From Glutamicibacter halophytocola (GTDB lineage: Bacteria; Actinomycetota; Actinomycetes; Actinomycetales; Micrococcaceae): a stretch of DNA of 64,000 nt. The DNA is taken from positions 2,976,001 through 3,040,000 of the forward strand of contig NZ_CP012750.1 in assembly GCF_001302565.1 (NCBI RefSeq), in the 5' to 3' direction. Of this stretch, positions 44,850-53,257 are shown piece after piece. The notes under the pieces were generated by a model. That model was not told where the DNA came from, did no database searches, and saw only the letters and a program-made list of their open reading frames with translations. Positions within the stretch are counted from its first letter, which is position 1. Each line of letters begins with the position of its first letter. The translations under genes and the position numbers were made by a program.

Positions 44850-46229
44850 CTATTTCTTCGCATTCATCTGCTGTGCCGCTGCGCCATCGCCTCCGGTGGC
44901 CAAGCGGTCCGCTTCATCGATCGCACCCAAATCGGCGCCCCTGGTTTCCTTCATGAAGTACACGGCTACCAGGGTGACCAGTGCCGCGAAGACAATGTAT
45001 CCAGCCACCGGAACCCACGAGCCGTAGACCTTCAGAAGCCAGGTGGCGATGATCGGCGCCATGGAACCGGCCACGATCGAGGTGACCTGGTAGCCCAGCG
45101 ATACGCCCGAGTAGCGCATCCGGGTCGGGAACATCTCTGCCATGATCGCCGGCTGGCCGGCATACATCAGGGCGTGCACCGCCAGGCCGAGCACGATGGT
45201 GGACAGGATGATCGCGTGGTTGGCGGTGTTGAACAGCGGGAAGGCCGCCACGCCCCAGATCATCATGAGGATCACGCCCGTGCCATAGACCGGGCGGCGT
45301 CCGCGGGTATCGGTAAACCGGCCCACCAGCGGGACCAGGATCGCGTGGATCACGTGGGCGATCAGCATCAGCCCGAGAATCGTGGAGGTATCCATCTTCA
45401 GCTGCGTGGCCATGTAGGTGATGGAGAAGGTCACCACCATGTAGTACATGATGTTCTCGCCAAAGCGCAGGCCCATCGCGGTGAAGACGCCGCGCGGGTA
45501 GCGCTTGAAGACTTCCTTGACGCCATATCCGGCGGCGGCATTCTGTTCCAGCTCCGCCTTGGCCTCCTGGAAGATCGGGGCATCGGACACGCGGGTGCGG
45601 ATGTAGTAGCCAACGACCACGATCACTACCGAGAGCCAGAAGCCCACGCGCCAGCCCCAGGCCAGGAAGGCCTGGTCGCTCAGTGCCGAGGAGAGCACCA
45701 GCAGGACGATCGTGGCCAGCAGGTTGCCCACCGGCACCGCGGCCTGCGGCCATGAGGCCCAGAAGCCGCGTTCCTTGTTCGGCGCATGCTCGGCCACCAG
45801 CAGCACCGCGCCGCCCCATTCGCCGCCCACGGCAAAACCCTGGGCGAAGCGCAGGACGATCAGCATGACCGGTGCCGCGTAGCCGATGGAGTTGAAGGTG
45901 GGCAGGCAGCCCATGAGGAAGGTGGTGGCGCCGACCAGCACGATGGCCACCTGCAGCAGGTGCTTGCGCCCGTACTTGTCGCCGAAGTGGCCAAAGACGA
46001 TGCCGCCGATCGGCCGGGCGATGAAGCCCACCGCGTAGGTCAGGAAAGCCTTGATGATGTTATCCAGGTCGTTGCCGTTATCCGGGAAGAAGATCTTGTT
46101 GAACACCAGGGTGGCAGCGGTGGCATAGAGGAAGAACTCGTACCACTCGACGACGGTGCCGGCCATGGAGGCCGCAACGACCCTGCGCAATCCTTTGCGC
46201 TCAGACTTTGATGAGGTTTCACTGACCAC
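44850..46229 (-). CDS. MHS-type MFS symporter (proline/betaine/shikimate-like)
   Basis: 459 residues, twelve predicted helices. Family marks: MAGTVVEWYEFFLYATAATL in helix 1, ARPIGGIVFGHFGDKYGRKH (motif A), RFAQGFAVGGEWGGAVLLVAEHAP, and FWASWPQAAVPVGNLLATIV. These define the metabolite:H+ symporter family, which takes up organic acids, proline/betaine or shikimate. Which of these is transported is not deducible. No catabolic gene is coupled with it. Divergent from the CHY zinc-finger gene. Confidence 0.9.
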   Translation of the reverse strand: MVSETSSKSERKGLRRVVAASMAGTVVEWYEFFLYATAATLVFNKIFFPDNGNDLDNIIKAFLTYAVGFIARPIGGIVFGHFGDKYGRKHLLQVAIVLVGATTFLMGCLPTFNSIGYAAPVMLIVLRFAQGFAVGGEWGGAVLLVAEHAPNKERGFWASWPQAAVPVGNLLATIVLLVLSSALSDQAFLAWGWRVGFWLSVVIVVVGYYIRTRVSDAPIFQEAKAELEQNAAAGYGVKEVFKRYPRGVFTAMGLRFGENIMYYMVVTFSITYMATQLKMDTSTILGLMLIAHVIHAILVPLVGRFTDTRGRRPVYGTGVILMMIWGVAAFPLFNTANHAIILSTIVLGLAVHALMYAGQPAIMAEMFPTRMRYSGVSLGYQVTSIVAGSMAPIIATWLLKVYGSWVPVAGYIVFAALVTLVAVYFMKETRGADLGAIDEADRLATGGDGAAAQQMNAKK

Positions 46230-46399
46230 AGTGGGTTCCTTCCGCCCTTGCTAGTTGCCCCGGTGGAACTAGCCTTCAACAGCGAGTATGGCGCGGATCA
46301 CATCGCCAAAGATACCCAAAACGGTGCATAGTGGGACACAGATTGTGCACATTCGGCGTGCTTTTTTGCACAAGCGCAACAAATTCGGCAGGAGGCTCC

Positions 46400-46723
46400 A
46401 TGGAAACAGGCGTGAAATTGCGCGGGGTGCAGATGGACGGGCAAACCCGTTGCGCGCACTACCACCAGCTGCGCGACGTGATTGCGCTCAAGCACTTCTG
46501 CTGCGGCACCTACTACCCGTGCCACCTGTGCCATGCCGAATTGGCCGGCCACCGGGCCCAGCCGTGGCCAGCGCAATTATTTGACCAGCCCGCGGTGCTG
46601 TGCGGCGTCTGCCGCAGCGAGCTGACCGTCAACGAGTATCGCAGCGCCTCCTGTTGCCCGCACTGCCAGGCGCTGTTCAACCCGGGCTGCGCCGCCCACG
46701 CGCACCTGTACTTCGAGATCTAG
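46400..46723 (+). CDS. CHY zinc-finger protein
   Basis: 107 residues. TRCAHYHQLRDVIALKHFCC, PCHLCHAEL, LCGVCRSELTVNEY and CCPHCQALFNPGCAAHAHLYF supply the Cys and His ligands of a CHY-type zinc finger (about eight Cys and four His). Bacterial members are short cytoplasmic metal-binding proteins without an established role. AGGAGG before the ATG fixes the start. Its stop shares CTAG with the convergent universal stress gene. Confidence 0.88.
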   Translation: METGVKLRGVQMDGQTRCAHYHQLRDVIALKHFCCGTYYPCHLCHAELAGHRAQPWPAQLFDQPAVLCGVCRSELTVNEYRSASCCPHCQALFNPGCAAHAHLYFEI

Positions 46724-47148
46724 TGCGAACCGCGCAGCGGAACCACTAGCACCGGACGCTGCTGCTTCTGGGCCAGGGCCAGCGCAATGGAGCCATCGAG
46801 CAGTTCTGCGACCTTCTGGCGCAATCCCGAGCGCCGGGTGCCCACCACGATCATCCGCGCCTCCTGCTGTTCGGCCACCGCGGCCAGGACCTTGGCGGGG
46901 TCCCCAGCCACGGCATAGCTTTCGAAGCTGGTGCCGGTAATCGACAGCGACAGCTCCCACGCCAAGTCCTCGCCGACCGGATCGGCGGAGTCCAGCAGAT
47001 CCCCTTCGGCGAGCTTCTCGGTCACATAGCGGCCGCTTTGCGCGTGAACGCAGATCAACCGGGCCTTCAGATCACGGGCCAACTCCGCGGCGGCGACCAG
47101 CACCCCCGACGGCATTCCCAATTCAACACCCACCACAACGGTGCTCAT
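46720..47148 (-). CDS. Universal stress protein (UspA family)
   Basis: 142 residues. VVVGVELGMPSGVLVAAAEL at the start and MIVVGTRRSGLRQKVAELLD with SIALALAQKQQRPVLVVP at the end form the G-x2-G-x9-G-S ATP-binding pattern in modified form (GTRRSGL...GSIA). GGGAGG precedes the ATG by good spacing. Expressed under stress in related bacteria. Downstream of the flavoprotein gene on the same strand. Confidence 0.85.
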   Translation of the reverse strand: MSTVVVGVELGMPSGVLVAAAELARDLKARLICVHAQSGRYVTEKLAEGDLLDSADPVGEDLAWELSLSITGTSFESYAVAGDPAKVLAAVAEQQEARMIVVGTRRSGLRQKVAELLDGSIALALAQKQQRPVLVVPLRGSH

Positions 47149-47179
47149 CAGCCGCACCTCCCCCTTCTCTTCGCCGGCA

Positions 47180-48391
47180 TTACAGGTCAGCGAGCTCGAT
47201 CTGCGGGTCGGCCAGGCGCTCGGCCGGGATTTCCCGCCCCACCAATTCCCGCAGGCCATCATTGACATCCCAGATATTCACATTGGCGGCCGCGGTGATC
47301 TTCTGCCCGTTCTGCCAGAACACCACGAACTGGCCGCTCTCGACATCCCCGCGGACCACCGTCTCGTCCCCGGGATCGCTGTACCCCACATATTCCATGC
47401 CCAGATCGAACTGGTCTGTGAAGAAGTAGGGCAGCCAGTCATAGGACTTCTCCTGGCCCAGCAAGGTGGCGGCCGCCAGCTTGCCCTGGCGAATGGCATT
47501 GTCCCAATGCTCCACCCGCACCCGCCGGCCCAACACCGAATGGGCGGCCTGCGCGATATCCCCGATGGCCAGGATCCGCGGGTCGCTGCTGCGCAGCGCG
47601 GCATCTACCAGCACCGCCTGGTCCACGTCGAGCCCCGCCGTTTCAGCCAGCTGCACATTGGGCACGGCGCCGATGGCCAGCAGGACCACATCGGCCCGCG
47701 AGGAACCGGCATCGGAGAGCACCTGCAGGTGCCCGTCCACCTGCTCGATGCCCTGGACCTTGGCGGTGCGCACATCAACCCCGTGGCGCTGATGCAGCTC
47801 CAGCAGGTGGTGGCCGAAGCGCTCGCCGAACACCGAAGCCAGCGGCACCTTGGAGGAGGAATAGACGGTCACCCGCGCCCCGAGCTGGCGGGCGCTGGCG
47901 GCAACTTCCATGCCGATCCACCCCGAACCCACAACGGAGACCCGTGCCCCGTCGGTGATGTGCGCGCGCAGCGACTTGGCATCGGACAGCTTGCGCAGGG
48001 TGTGCACCCCGGGCAGGTCGTAGCCGGCAAGGGGCGCATCGCCGCCGAGATTTGCCCGCGATCCGGTAGCCAGAACCAGCCGGTCGTAATCCACGAAGCT
48101 GCCATCGGCGAGCAGCACCTGGCGCCGGGCGGCCTCGACGCTGATGGCTGCCACCCCCAGCTTCAGGGTGATGTTGTGCTCCTGGTACCAGGCGGCATCA
48201 TGCACCGTGAAGCCTGCCGGCTCCTCGTTGCCTTGCAGGAACCCCTTGGATAGCGGCGGGCGCTCATAGGGCAGCTCGGTTTCGTCGCCGATCAGCGTAA
48301 TCGGCCCGGCAAATCCCTGGTCGCGCAGCTCGGTGACGGTCGTGGCGCCGGCCAGCCCGGCACCCAGGACAACGATCGATTCTTCAGCCAA
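47180..48391 (-). CDS. FAD-dependent oxidoreductase, ferredoxin-reductase-like
   Basis: 403 residues. Two dinucleotide folds: VVLGAGLAGATTVTELRDQG for FAD and VSVVGSGWIGMEVAASARQL for NAD(P)H, plus LATGSRANLGG and ILAIGDIA. The C-terminal domain and DQFDLGMEYVGYS follow the rhodocoxin/putidaredoxin reductase family, which passes electrons from NADH to a [2Fe-2S] ferredoxin for a P450 or dioxygenase. None of those partners is in the window. A TTG at 48391 was chosen because AAAGGGGTG precedes it and MAEESIVVLGAG is the expected start. Confidence 0.88.
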   Translation of the reverse strand: MAEESIVVLGAGLAGATTVTELRDQGFAGPITLIGDETELPYERPPLSKGFLQGNEEPAGFTVHDAAWYQEHNITLKLGVAAISVEAARRQVLLADGSFVDYDRLVLATGSRANLGGDAPLAGYDLPGVHTLRKLSDAKSLRAHITDGARVSVVGSGWIGMEVAASARQLGARVTVYSSSKVPLASVFGERFGHHLLELHQRHGVDVRTAKVQGIEQVDGHLQVLSDAGSSRADVVLLAIGAVPNVQLAETAGLDVDQAVLVDAALRSSDPRILAIGDIAQAAHSVLGRRVRVEHWDNAIRQGKLAAATLLGQEKSYDWLPYFFTDQFDLGMEYVGYSDPGDETVVRGDVESGQFVVFWQNGQKITAAANVNIWDVNDGLRELVGREIPAERLADPQIELADL

Positions 48392-48524
48392 GAGAACACC
48401 CCTTTGCTTTGGTCCACGGCCAATGGGCAGTACCTGTCCTTTGATACTCACACCCCCGGGCCACCTTTGGCAAGCAGCTTTTGCGCCGTTCACCGTCCAT
48501 GGAGGAACGTGGCCGGAACCACGC

Positions 48525-48566
48525 TTGACTTAAATATCTGAGCATACTCATAATTGACTTGAGTCA
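48525..48566 (+). promoter_or_regulatory. Promoter with overlapping operator for the quinone-oxidoreductase operon
   Basis: TTGACT at 48525-48530 and CATAAT at 48549-48554 with an 18-base spacer form a good housekeeping promoter, and directly after it comes the dyad TGACT-TG-AGTCA, placed over the expected start site. TGACT and AGTCACC half-sites recur in the TetR gene upstream region (51043-51072), so the TetR protein is the likely binder. Confidence 0.6.
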
Positions 48567-48590
48567 CCAATTTTCGCAGGAGATCAGCCG

Positions 48591-49586
48591 ATGAAAGCTT
48601 TTGTTGTCCGGAAGTACAAGGAACCACTGCAGCTGGCGGAGGTCGCCGAGCCTGGCGTGGGCGAGAACGATGTCCTTGTGAAGGTTCTGGCCGCCGGAGT
48701 GAACCAGCTCGACGAGAAGATCCGCGACGGCGAGTTCAAGGCCATCTTGCCCTACAAGCCCTCCTTCATCCTGGGCCACGATGCCGCCGGGACGGTGCTG
48801 GAGGTCGGCTCCAAGGTCAATGGATTCAAGGCCGGCGACCTGGTCTACGCCCGCCCGCGCGATCACCGCATCGGCACCTTCGCCGAGCGCATTGCGATCC
48901 ACCAGGATGATGTCGCCTTGGCGCCGGCCACCATCAGCGCCACCGAGGCCGCCTCGCTGCCCCTGGTCGCCCTGACCGCGTGGCAGGCGCTCGTGGTGCG
49001 CGGCAAGGTCCAGCCGGGCCAGAAGGTCCTGGTCCATGCCGGGGCCGGCGGAGTGGGGACCATCGCCATCCAGCTTGCCAAGCACCTCGGGGCCCACGTG
49101 GCCACCACCGCTTCGGCAAAAAATGCCGAATTCCTGCAAGAGCTGGGCGCCGACCAGGTGATCGACTACCGCAGCGAAGACTTCGAAAAGGAACTGTCGG
49201 GATTTGACCTGGTCCTCGACAGCCTCGGCGGCGAGAACCTGGAAAAGTCGCTGCGCATCCTGGCACCGGGCGGGAAGGCCGTGGGCATCACCGGCCCGCC
49301 GGATCCGGCATTTGCCCGCAAAGCGGGGATGAATCCCCTCACCCGATTGGCCATTGCCGCGATGAGCGCCACGATCCGCAAGCAGGCCAAGAAGCTCGGC
49401 GTGGGCTACGAATTCCTCTTCATGGATGCCAGCGGAGAACAGCTGCGCGAGATCGCCGCGCTCGTTGATTCCGAGGTGCTGCGTCCGATCGTGGGCAAGA
49501 CCTTTGGCTTCAGCCAAGCGCCACAGGCCCTCAGCGCGCTGGCCCAGGGCGGCTTCCGTGGAAAAGCGGTGATCACCGGTGCCTAG
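48591..49586 (+). CDS. NADP-dependent oxidoreductase, zinc-independent MDR (quinone oxidoreductase type)
   Basis: 331 residues. MDR fold without structural-zinc cysteines: NQLDEKIRDGEFKAILPYKP, GHDAAGTVLEVGSKVNGF, GAGGVGTIAIQLAKHLGAHV for NADP, and VLDSLGGENLEKSLRILAPG. Likely reduces quinones or alpha,beta-unsaturated carbonyls. AGGAG upstream of the ATG. Overlaps the next gene by eight bases. With the hydrolase it forms a detoxification-like pair under the TetR protein encoded nearby. Confidence 0.92.
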   Translation: MKAFVVRKYKEPLQLAEVAEPGVGENDVLVKVLAAGVNQLDEKIRDGEFKAILPYKPSFILGHDAAGTVLEVGSKVNGFKAGDLVYARPRDHRIGTFAERIAIHQDDVALAPATISATEAASLPLVALTAWQALVVRGKVQPGQKVLVHAGAGGVGTIAIQLAKHLGAHVATTASAKNAEFLQELGADQVIDYRSEDFEKELSGFDLVLDSLGGENLEKSLRILAPGGKAVGITGPPDPAFARKAGMNPLTRLAIAAMSATIRKQAKKLGVGYEFLFMDASGEQLREIAALVDSEVLRPIVGKTFGFSQAPQALSALAQGGFRGKAVITGA

Positions 49587-50415
49587 CTGCTACGCCGAAG
49601 CCCCAACCAGCTTTGTTTCGGCCAATGGCGTGCGCTTCGCCTACCGCGAGCTCGGGCCCCGGGGCGGGATTCCGGTGGTGTTCTTTGTCCATCTGGCCGC
49701 CAATCTGGACAATTGGGATCCGCGAATCATTGAGGCCATCGCCCAGCACCGCCATGTGATTGCCTTCGACCAGCGTGGCATCGGGGCCTCTTCGGGCCGC
49801 GTCGCCGGGACCATCGAGGCCGCGGCCGATGATGCCTATGAGTTCATCCGGGCACTGGGATACGGGCAGATTGACGCTTTCGCCTTTTCCATGGGCGGGT
49901 TCATCGTCCAGGATCTGATCGTCAAGCACCCGAAACTGGTGCGCAAGCTGGTGCTCACGGGCACAGGGCCTCGCGGCGGCCGCAATATCGACAGGGTTGC
50001 GGCAGTGACCTGGCTGGATATTCTCCGCTCAGCCATGGCCCGCGCGGACCCGAAGGAATTCCTGTTTTTTGAGCGCAACCAGGCCGGAAAGCGGGCGGCA
50101 AAGGACTTCATCCAGCGCATTAATGAGCGCACCTCACATCGCGATGCCAAGGTCGGACTCAAAGCCCTTCGCACGCAGCTGAAGGCCATCGAGCGCTATG
50201 GCCGCTCCGCCCCCTCGGATCTTTCGGTGTTCACCGGAACCGCGCTGATCGCCAATGGGGACCGGGACCGGATGGTCCCCTCGATCCTCTCGGTGGATCT
50301 GCACCAGCGGATCAAGGGCTCCGAGCTGGTCATCTACCCGGATTCGGGGCATGGCGGAGTTTTCCAGTACTGGGAAAAGTTCGCCCCTCGGGCCGTGGAA
50401 TTCCTCGCGGGCTGA
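49579..50415 (+). CDS. Alpha/beta hydrolase
   Basis: 278 residues. Nucleophile elbow AFSMGGFIVQ (Ser in FSMGG), oxyanion-region FFVHLAANLDNWDP, catalytic Asp region NGDRDRMVPS and His in YPDSGHGGVF. GTG start. Probably an esterase or lactonase of unknown substrate. The upstream oxidoreductase and this enzyme are translationally coupled; the stop adjoins that of the convergent TetR gene without a gap. Confidence 0.88.
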   Translation: MPSCYAEAPTSFVSANGVRFAYRELGPRGGIPVVFFVHLAANLDNWDPRIIEAIAQHRHVIAFDQRGIGASSGRVAGTIEAAADDAYEFIRALGYGQIDAFAFSMGGFIVQDLIVKHPKLVRKLVLTGTGPRGGRNIDRVAAVTWLDILRSAMARADPKEFLFFERNQAGKRAAKDFIQRINERTSHRDAKVGLKALRTQLKAIERYGRSAPSDLSVFTGTALIANGDRDRMVPSILSVDLHQRIKGSELVIYPDSGHGGVFQYWEKFAPRAVEFLAG

Positions 50416-51018
50416 TTAGCCGGGCAGGATCGCTTCGACCTGCGCCCGGATGCCCTGCAGAATCTCCCCAACCGCAGCTGGAGCATTAGCGGATGCGGCC
50501 ATGGAAAGGAACATGATCGACGAGACGACCTGGGCCAAGGTGGCCGCCGCGCGCTCATCCAGCTTTTCGCGTTCGCACAGCAGGCCGGTCATGGCCTGCT
50601 GTGTTTGCGCAACAATCTCCAGCGCTTCTCCATGGCGCGGCTCGCTGGGGTCGCCGAACACCATTTCCCGCAGGTAGGTGCGGCCATTCTCGGTGTGGAC
50701 CCGATTGCACTCCACGATCGGCTCCAGCAGCGCCATCAGCCCGTCCAGGGTCTTCGTGGTGGCGGCCGCGGCCTGCACTCCGCGCTCCAATGCTTGCGCG
50801 TAGTGGATGTTCTGCACCAGCAGCAGCAGTTCGCCCTTGGTCTTGGCATAGAGGAACAGCGTGCCGGTTCCGATATCGGCGGCTTCGGCTATTTGCTGCG
50901 TGGTGACCTCATCGACACCGTACCGGGCAAAAAGCTCGCTGGCGGCTTCGGTAATGCGCTCGAGCTTTTCTAGCTTGTTGCGCTCGCGCCGCCCGGCGGG
51001 TTGGGGCACCACAGGCAT
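50416..51018 (-). CDS. TetR/AcrR family regulator
   Basis: 200 residues. N-terminal TetR helix-turn-helix (VTTQQIAEAADIGTGTLFLY, about 39-58) and an all-helical ligand-binding C-terminus. Start ATG with AGGAGGAA upstream. Convergent with the oxidoreductase/hydrolase operon and preceded by a TGACTACA dyad, consistent with self-repression and repression of that operon. Confidence 0.92.
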   Translation of the reverse strand: MPVVPQPAGRRERNKLEKLERITEAASELFARYGVDEVTTQQIAEAADIGTGTLFLYAKTKGELLLLVQNIHYAQALERGVQAAAATTKTLDGLMALLEPIVECNRVHTENGRTYLREMVFGDPSEPRHGEALEIVAQTQQAMTGLLCEREKLDERAAATLAQVVSSIMFLSMAASANAPAAVGEILQGIRAQVEAILPG

Positions 51019-51042
51019 TGATGTTCCTCCAGCAATAAACGA

Positions 51043-51070
51043 TGACTACACTCACTTCTGATTGTAGTCA
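51043..51070. promoter_or_regulatory. TetR operator candidate, TGACTACA dyad
   Basis: TGACTACA and TGTAGTCA are exact inverted repeats separated by 12 bases, 25 bases before the TetR start. TGACT and AGTCACC half-sites also occur at the promoter of the oxidoreductase operon at 48555-48568. Confidence 0.6.
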
Positions 51071-51241
51071 CCATTTGGCGGGTTGGGAATTCCCCTGGCG
51101 CGACGCTCCGGCAAGCCGCTGGGCGGCGCCAGGTAAAAGCTTGCTGGAGTTTGTGCCCGATCATGGTTAATTGTCCCGGGCCCCTTGTACAGTGCGAAGT
51201 ACCCGCAAGGGCCGCGTCCCCGAACCAGCAAGGAGCCAGCC

Positions 51242-52420
51242 ATGTTCAGCACCCACTCACCCGGCACGGCAGCCACCGAAGTTCCCGACCGTTTTGTGCT
51301 CATCTTCGATGCCCCCGATGCCGCCACTGCCGGCATCGCCGCCCAGGCGCGCGAGCAGGAAGTTCCGCAGCTGTTGCGCGAACAGGGCTATTCGATCAGC
51401 GAGTACTACCCGGCCCTGGGCATCGCGGTAGTCACCAGCAAGGCCGATCAACTCGAGGACTTCCGCCAGCGCTGTGCCGGGCACCATTTGCCACCGGCGG
51501 TCGTGCCGGAACTGGTCTACCGGATCCTGCCCGAAGCCGGCGCCAAGGATTCCTACGCGGACACCGAGCAGTTCACCTGGGGTCTGCAGGCGGTGGGCGC
51601 GGATTTGAGCTCCTTCACCGGCCAGGGCATCAATGTGGCGGTGCTGGACACCGGCTTTGATGCCGCCCACCCCGACTTCGCCGGGCGGACCATCACTGCC
51701 AAGTCCTTTGTCGAGGGCGAAGATGCCAGCGACGGCCACGGCCATGGAACGCACTGCATCGGCAGTGCCTGCGGACCGCGCACCCCGGAACAAGGACCGG
51801 GCTACGGGGTCGCCAGCCAAGCCAATATCTTCGCCGGCAAGGTCCTGGGCACCGATGGCTCGGGATCCGACTCGACGATCCTGGCCGGCATCAACTGGGC
51901 GCTGGAAAACAAGTGCGAGATCATCTCGATGTCCCTGGGCGCGGACGTGAAAACCGTACACCCGCCCTATGTCACCGCCGGGCGGCGCAGCCTGGAACTG
52001 GGGTCGCTGATCATTGCTGCGGCCGGCAATAATGCGCAGCGTTCGGCCGGGAACCCCGGCTTCGTGGGTGCCCCGGCCAACAGCCCGTACATCATGGCTG
52101 TGGCGGCGCTGGATTCGAAGCTGGCCGTGGCCGACTTCTCGGCGCAGGCGCTGGCCACCGAGGGCGGCGAGGTGGATATCGCCGGCCCCGGAGTTGATGT
52201 CTACTCCTCGTGGCCCGGCGCCCAGCGCTACAACACCATCAGCGGCACGTCCATGGCCACCCCGCATGTGGCCGGCGTAGCCGCCCTGCTGGCAGAATCC
52301 ACCGGGCTGCGCGCCCAGGAGCTGTGGGACAAGCTGGTGGCCGATTCCCGCGACGTGCAGCTGCCCGCCGCGGACGCAGGAGCCGGGCTGGCCCAAGCCC
52401 CGGCCGGCGCGGAAGGCTAG
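51242..52420 (+). CDS. S8 family peptidase (subtilase) with I9-like N-terminal domain
   Basis: 392 residues. Catalytic triad Asp136 (AVLDTGFD), His168 (DGHGHGTHCIG) and Ser337 (ISGTSMATPHVAG), with oxyanion Asn263 (AAAGNNA). Residues 15-100 (RFVLIFDAPDAA, then ISEYYPALGIAVV) look like an I9 propeptide/inhibitor fold. No signal peptide or membrane helix is seen, so it is cytoplasmic or exported by another route. AAGGAG precedes the ATG. Followed after five bases by a small I9-like protein gene. Confidence 0.9.
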   Translation: MFSTHSPGTAATEVPDRFVLIFDAPDAATAGIAAQAREQEVPQLLREQGYSISEYYPALGIAVVTSKADQLEDFRQRCAGHHLPPAVVPELVYRILPEAGAKDSYADTEQFTWGLQAVGADLSSFTGQGINVAVLDTGFDAAHPDFAGRTITAKSFVEGEDASDGHGHGTHCIGSACGPRTPEQGPGYGVASQANIFAGKVLGTDGSGSDSTILAGINWALENKCEIISMSLGADVKTVHPPYVTAGRRSLELGSLIIAAAGNNAQRSAGNPGFVGAPANSPYIMAVAALDSKLAVADFSAQALATEGGEVDIAGPGVDVYSSWPGAQRYNTISGTSMATPHVAGVAALLAESTGLRAQELWDKLVADSRDVQLPAADAGAGLAQAPAGAEG

Positions 52421-52424
52421 CGCC

Positions 52425-52658
52425 ATGTCCAGCGCCCAAGTGCACATCTACGTCATCACCCTGGTGGCCGATGTCCAGCCCGAGGACATCGTCGATGAGC
52501 TGGCCGCCCACGGCTTGCGGGTTAAGCAAGTGCTCGCTGCCCTGGGCCAAATCATTGGCGAGGGCAGCGAGCAGGTTGCCGCGCAGCTGCGCGGCCTGGA
52601 CGCGGTGGTCTCGGTGGATGCCCAGCGCACCTATCGGGCGCTGGGCGATCCGTCCTAG
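52425..52658 (+). CDS. Small protein resembling I9 inhibitor/propeptide
   Basis: 77 residues. The pattern HIYVITLVADVQPEDIVDEL followed by GLRVKQVLAALGQIIGEGSE and LDAVVSVDAQRTY gives a beta-alpha-beta-beta-alpha-beta ferredoxin-like order, as in subtilisin propeptides and I9 inhibitors. It begins five bases after the S8 peptidase stop, so the two are co-transcribed. It may inhibit or fold the peptidase. Similar small proteins are sometimes annotated as ketohydroxyglutarate aldolase, without structural support. Its TAG shares CTAG with soxG. Confidence 0.65.
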   Translation: MSSAQVHIYVITLVADVQPEDIVDELAAHGLRVKQVLAALGQIIGEGSEQVAAQLRGLDAVVSVDAQRTYRALGDPS

Positions 52659-53257
52659 TCCACCGGGTCGGAGGCGAACTCCAGCATCGCGTCGATCATC
52701 CAGTGCACGGTGTGCTCGGTGAAGGAGGCGCGCGGCATGATCCGCCAGCTTTCCTCGCCGGTGCGCCACAGCAGCACCGGAATGCCGGCCAGCGAGGTGG
52801 TGATCGCCTGGTTCACCGCGAAGCTGCGCGGGTGCAGGTCTGCCGGGCAGCTCTTGCGCAGCACCAGCGGGGCGTTGGCCCCGCAGAGCTCGAGCACGCT
52901 GCGGTTGGCCGAGAGGTCAACGACCTGCCCCGGCTCCTGGCCCAGGGCCGCCTCCAGCCTGGAGGCCAGGGCGGCATCTTCCGGCGCGGTCACCAGGAAC
53001 TCATCCGGGCCCAGCCACAGCACCCCCACGCCGCCTGCTTCGCCGGCGACCTGGCCCGCCTTTTCCGGCAGGCCCACGCCGGTGGCCTCGGCCAGCGCGC
53101 CGTAGCCGGCGCTGCCTGGCGCGCAGCGCACCGAAACCTGGGTGGTGAAGGCGACTTCGCCCAGGTTCAATCCCCCGGCGACACTGGCCTCGGCCATCAG
53201 CTGCTGCAGGTGCGCGGCGGGCGAACGGCGGGCTTCAATCAAGGTGTTGCTAGCCAT
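52655..53257 (-). CDS. soxG: Sarcosine oxidase subunit gamma
   Basis: 200 residues. [20 protein letters not shown] and [20 protein letters not shown] with [18 protein letters not shown] are typical of SoxG, the smallest-homology subunit of the heterotetrameric sarcosine oxidase, related to the GcvT fold. It overlaps the end of soxA by eight bases. Last gene of the soxBDAG operon. Confidence 0.92.
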   Translation of the reverse strand: MASNTLIEARRSPAAHLQQLMAEASVAGGLNLGEVAFTTQVSVRCAPGSAGYGALAEATGVGLPEKAGQVAGEAGGVGVLWLGPDEFLVTAPEDAALASRLEAALGQEPGQVVDLSANRSVLELCGANAPLVLRKSCPADLHPRSFAVNQAITTSLAGIPVLLWRTGEESWRIMPRASFTEHTVHWMIDAMLEFASDPVD

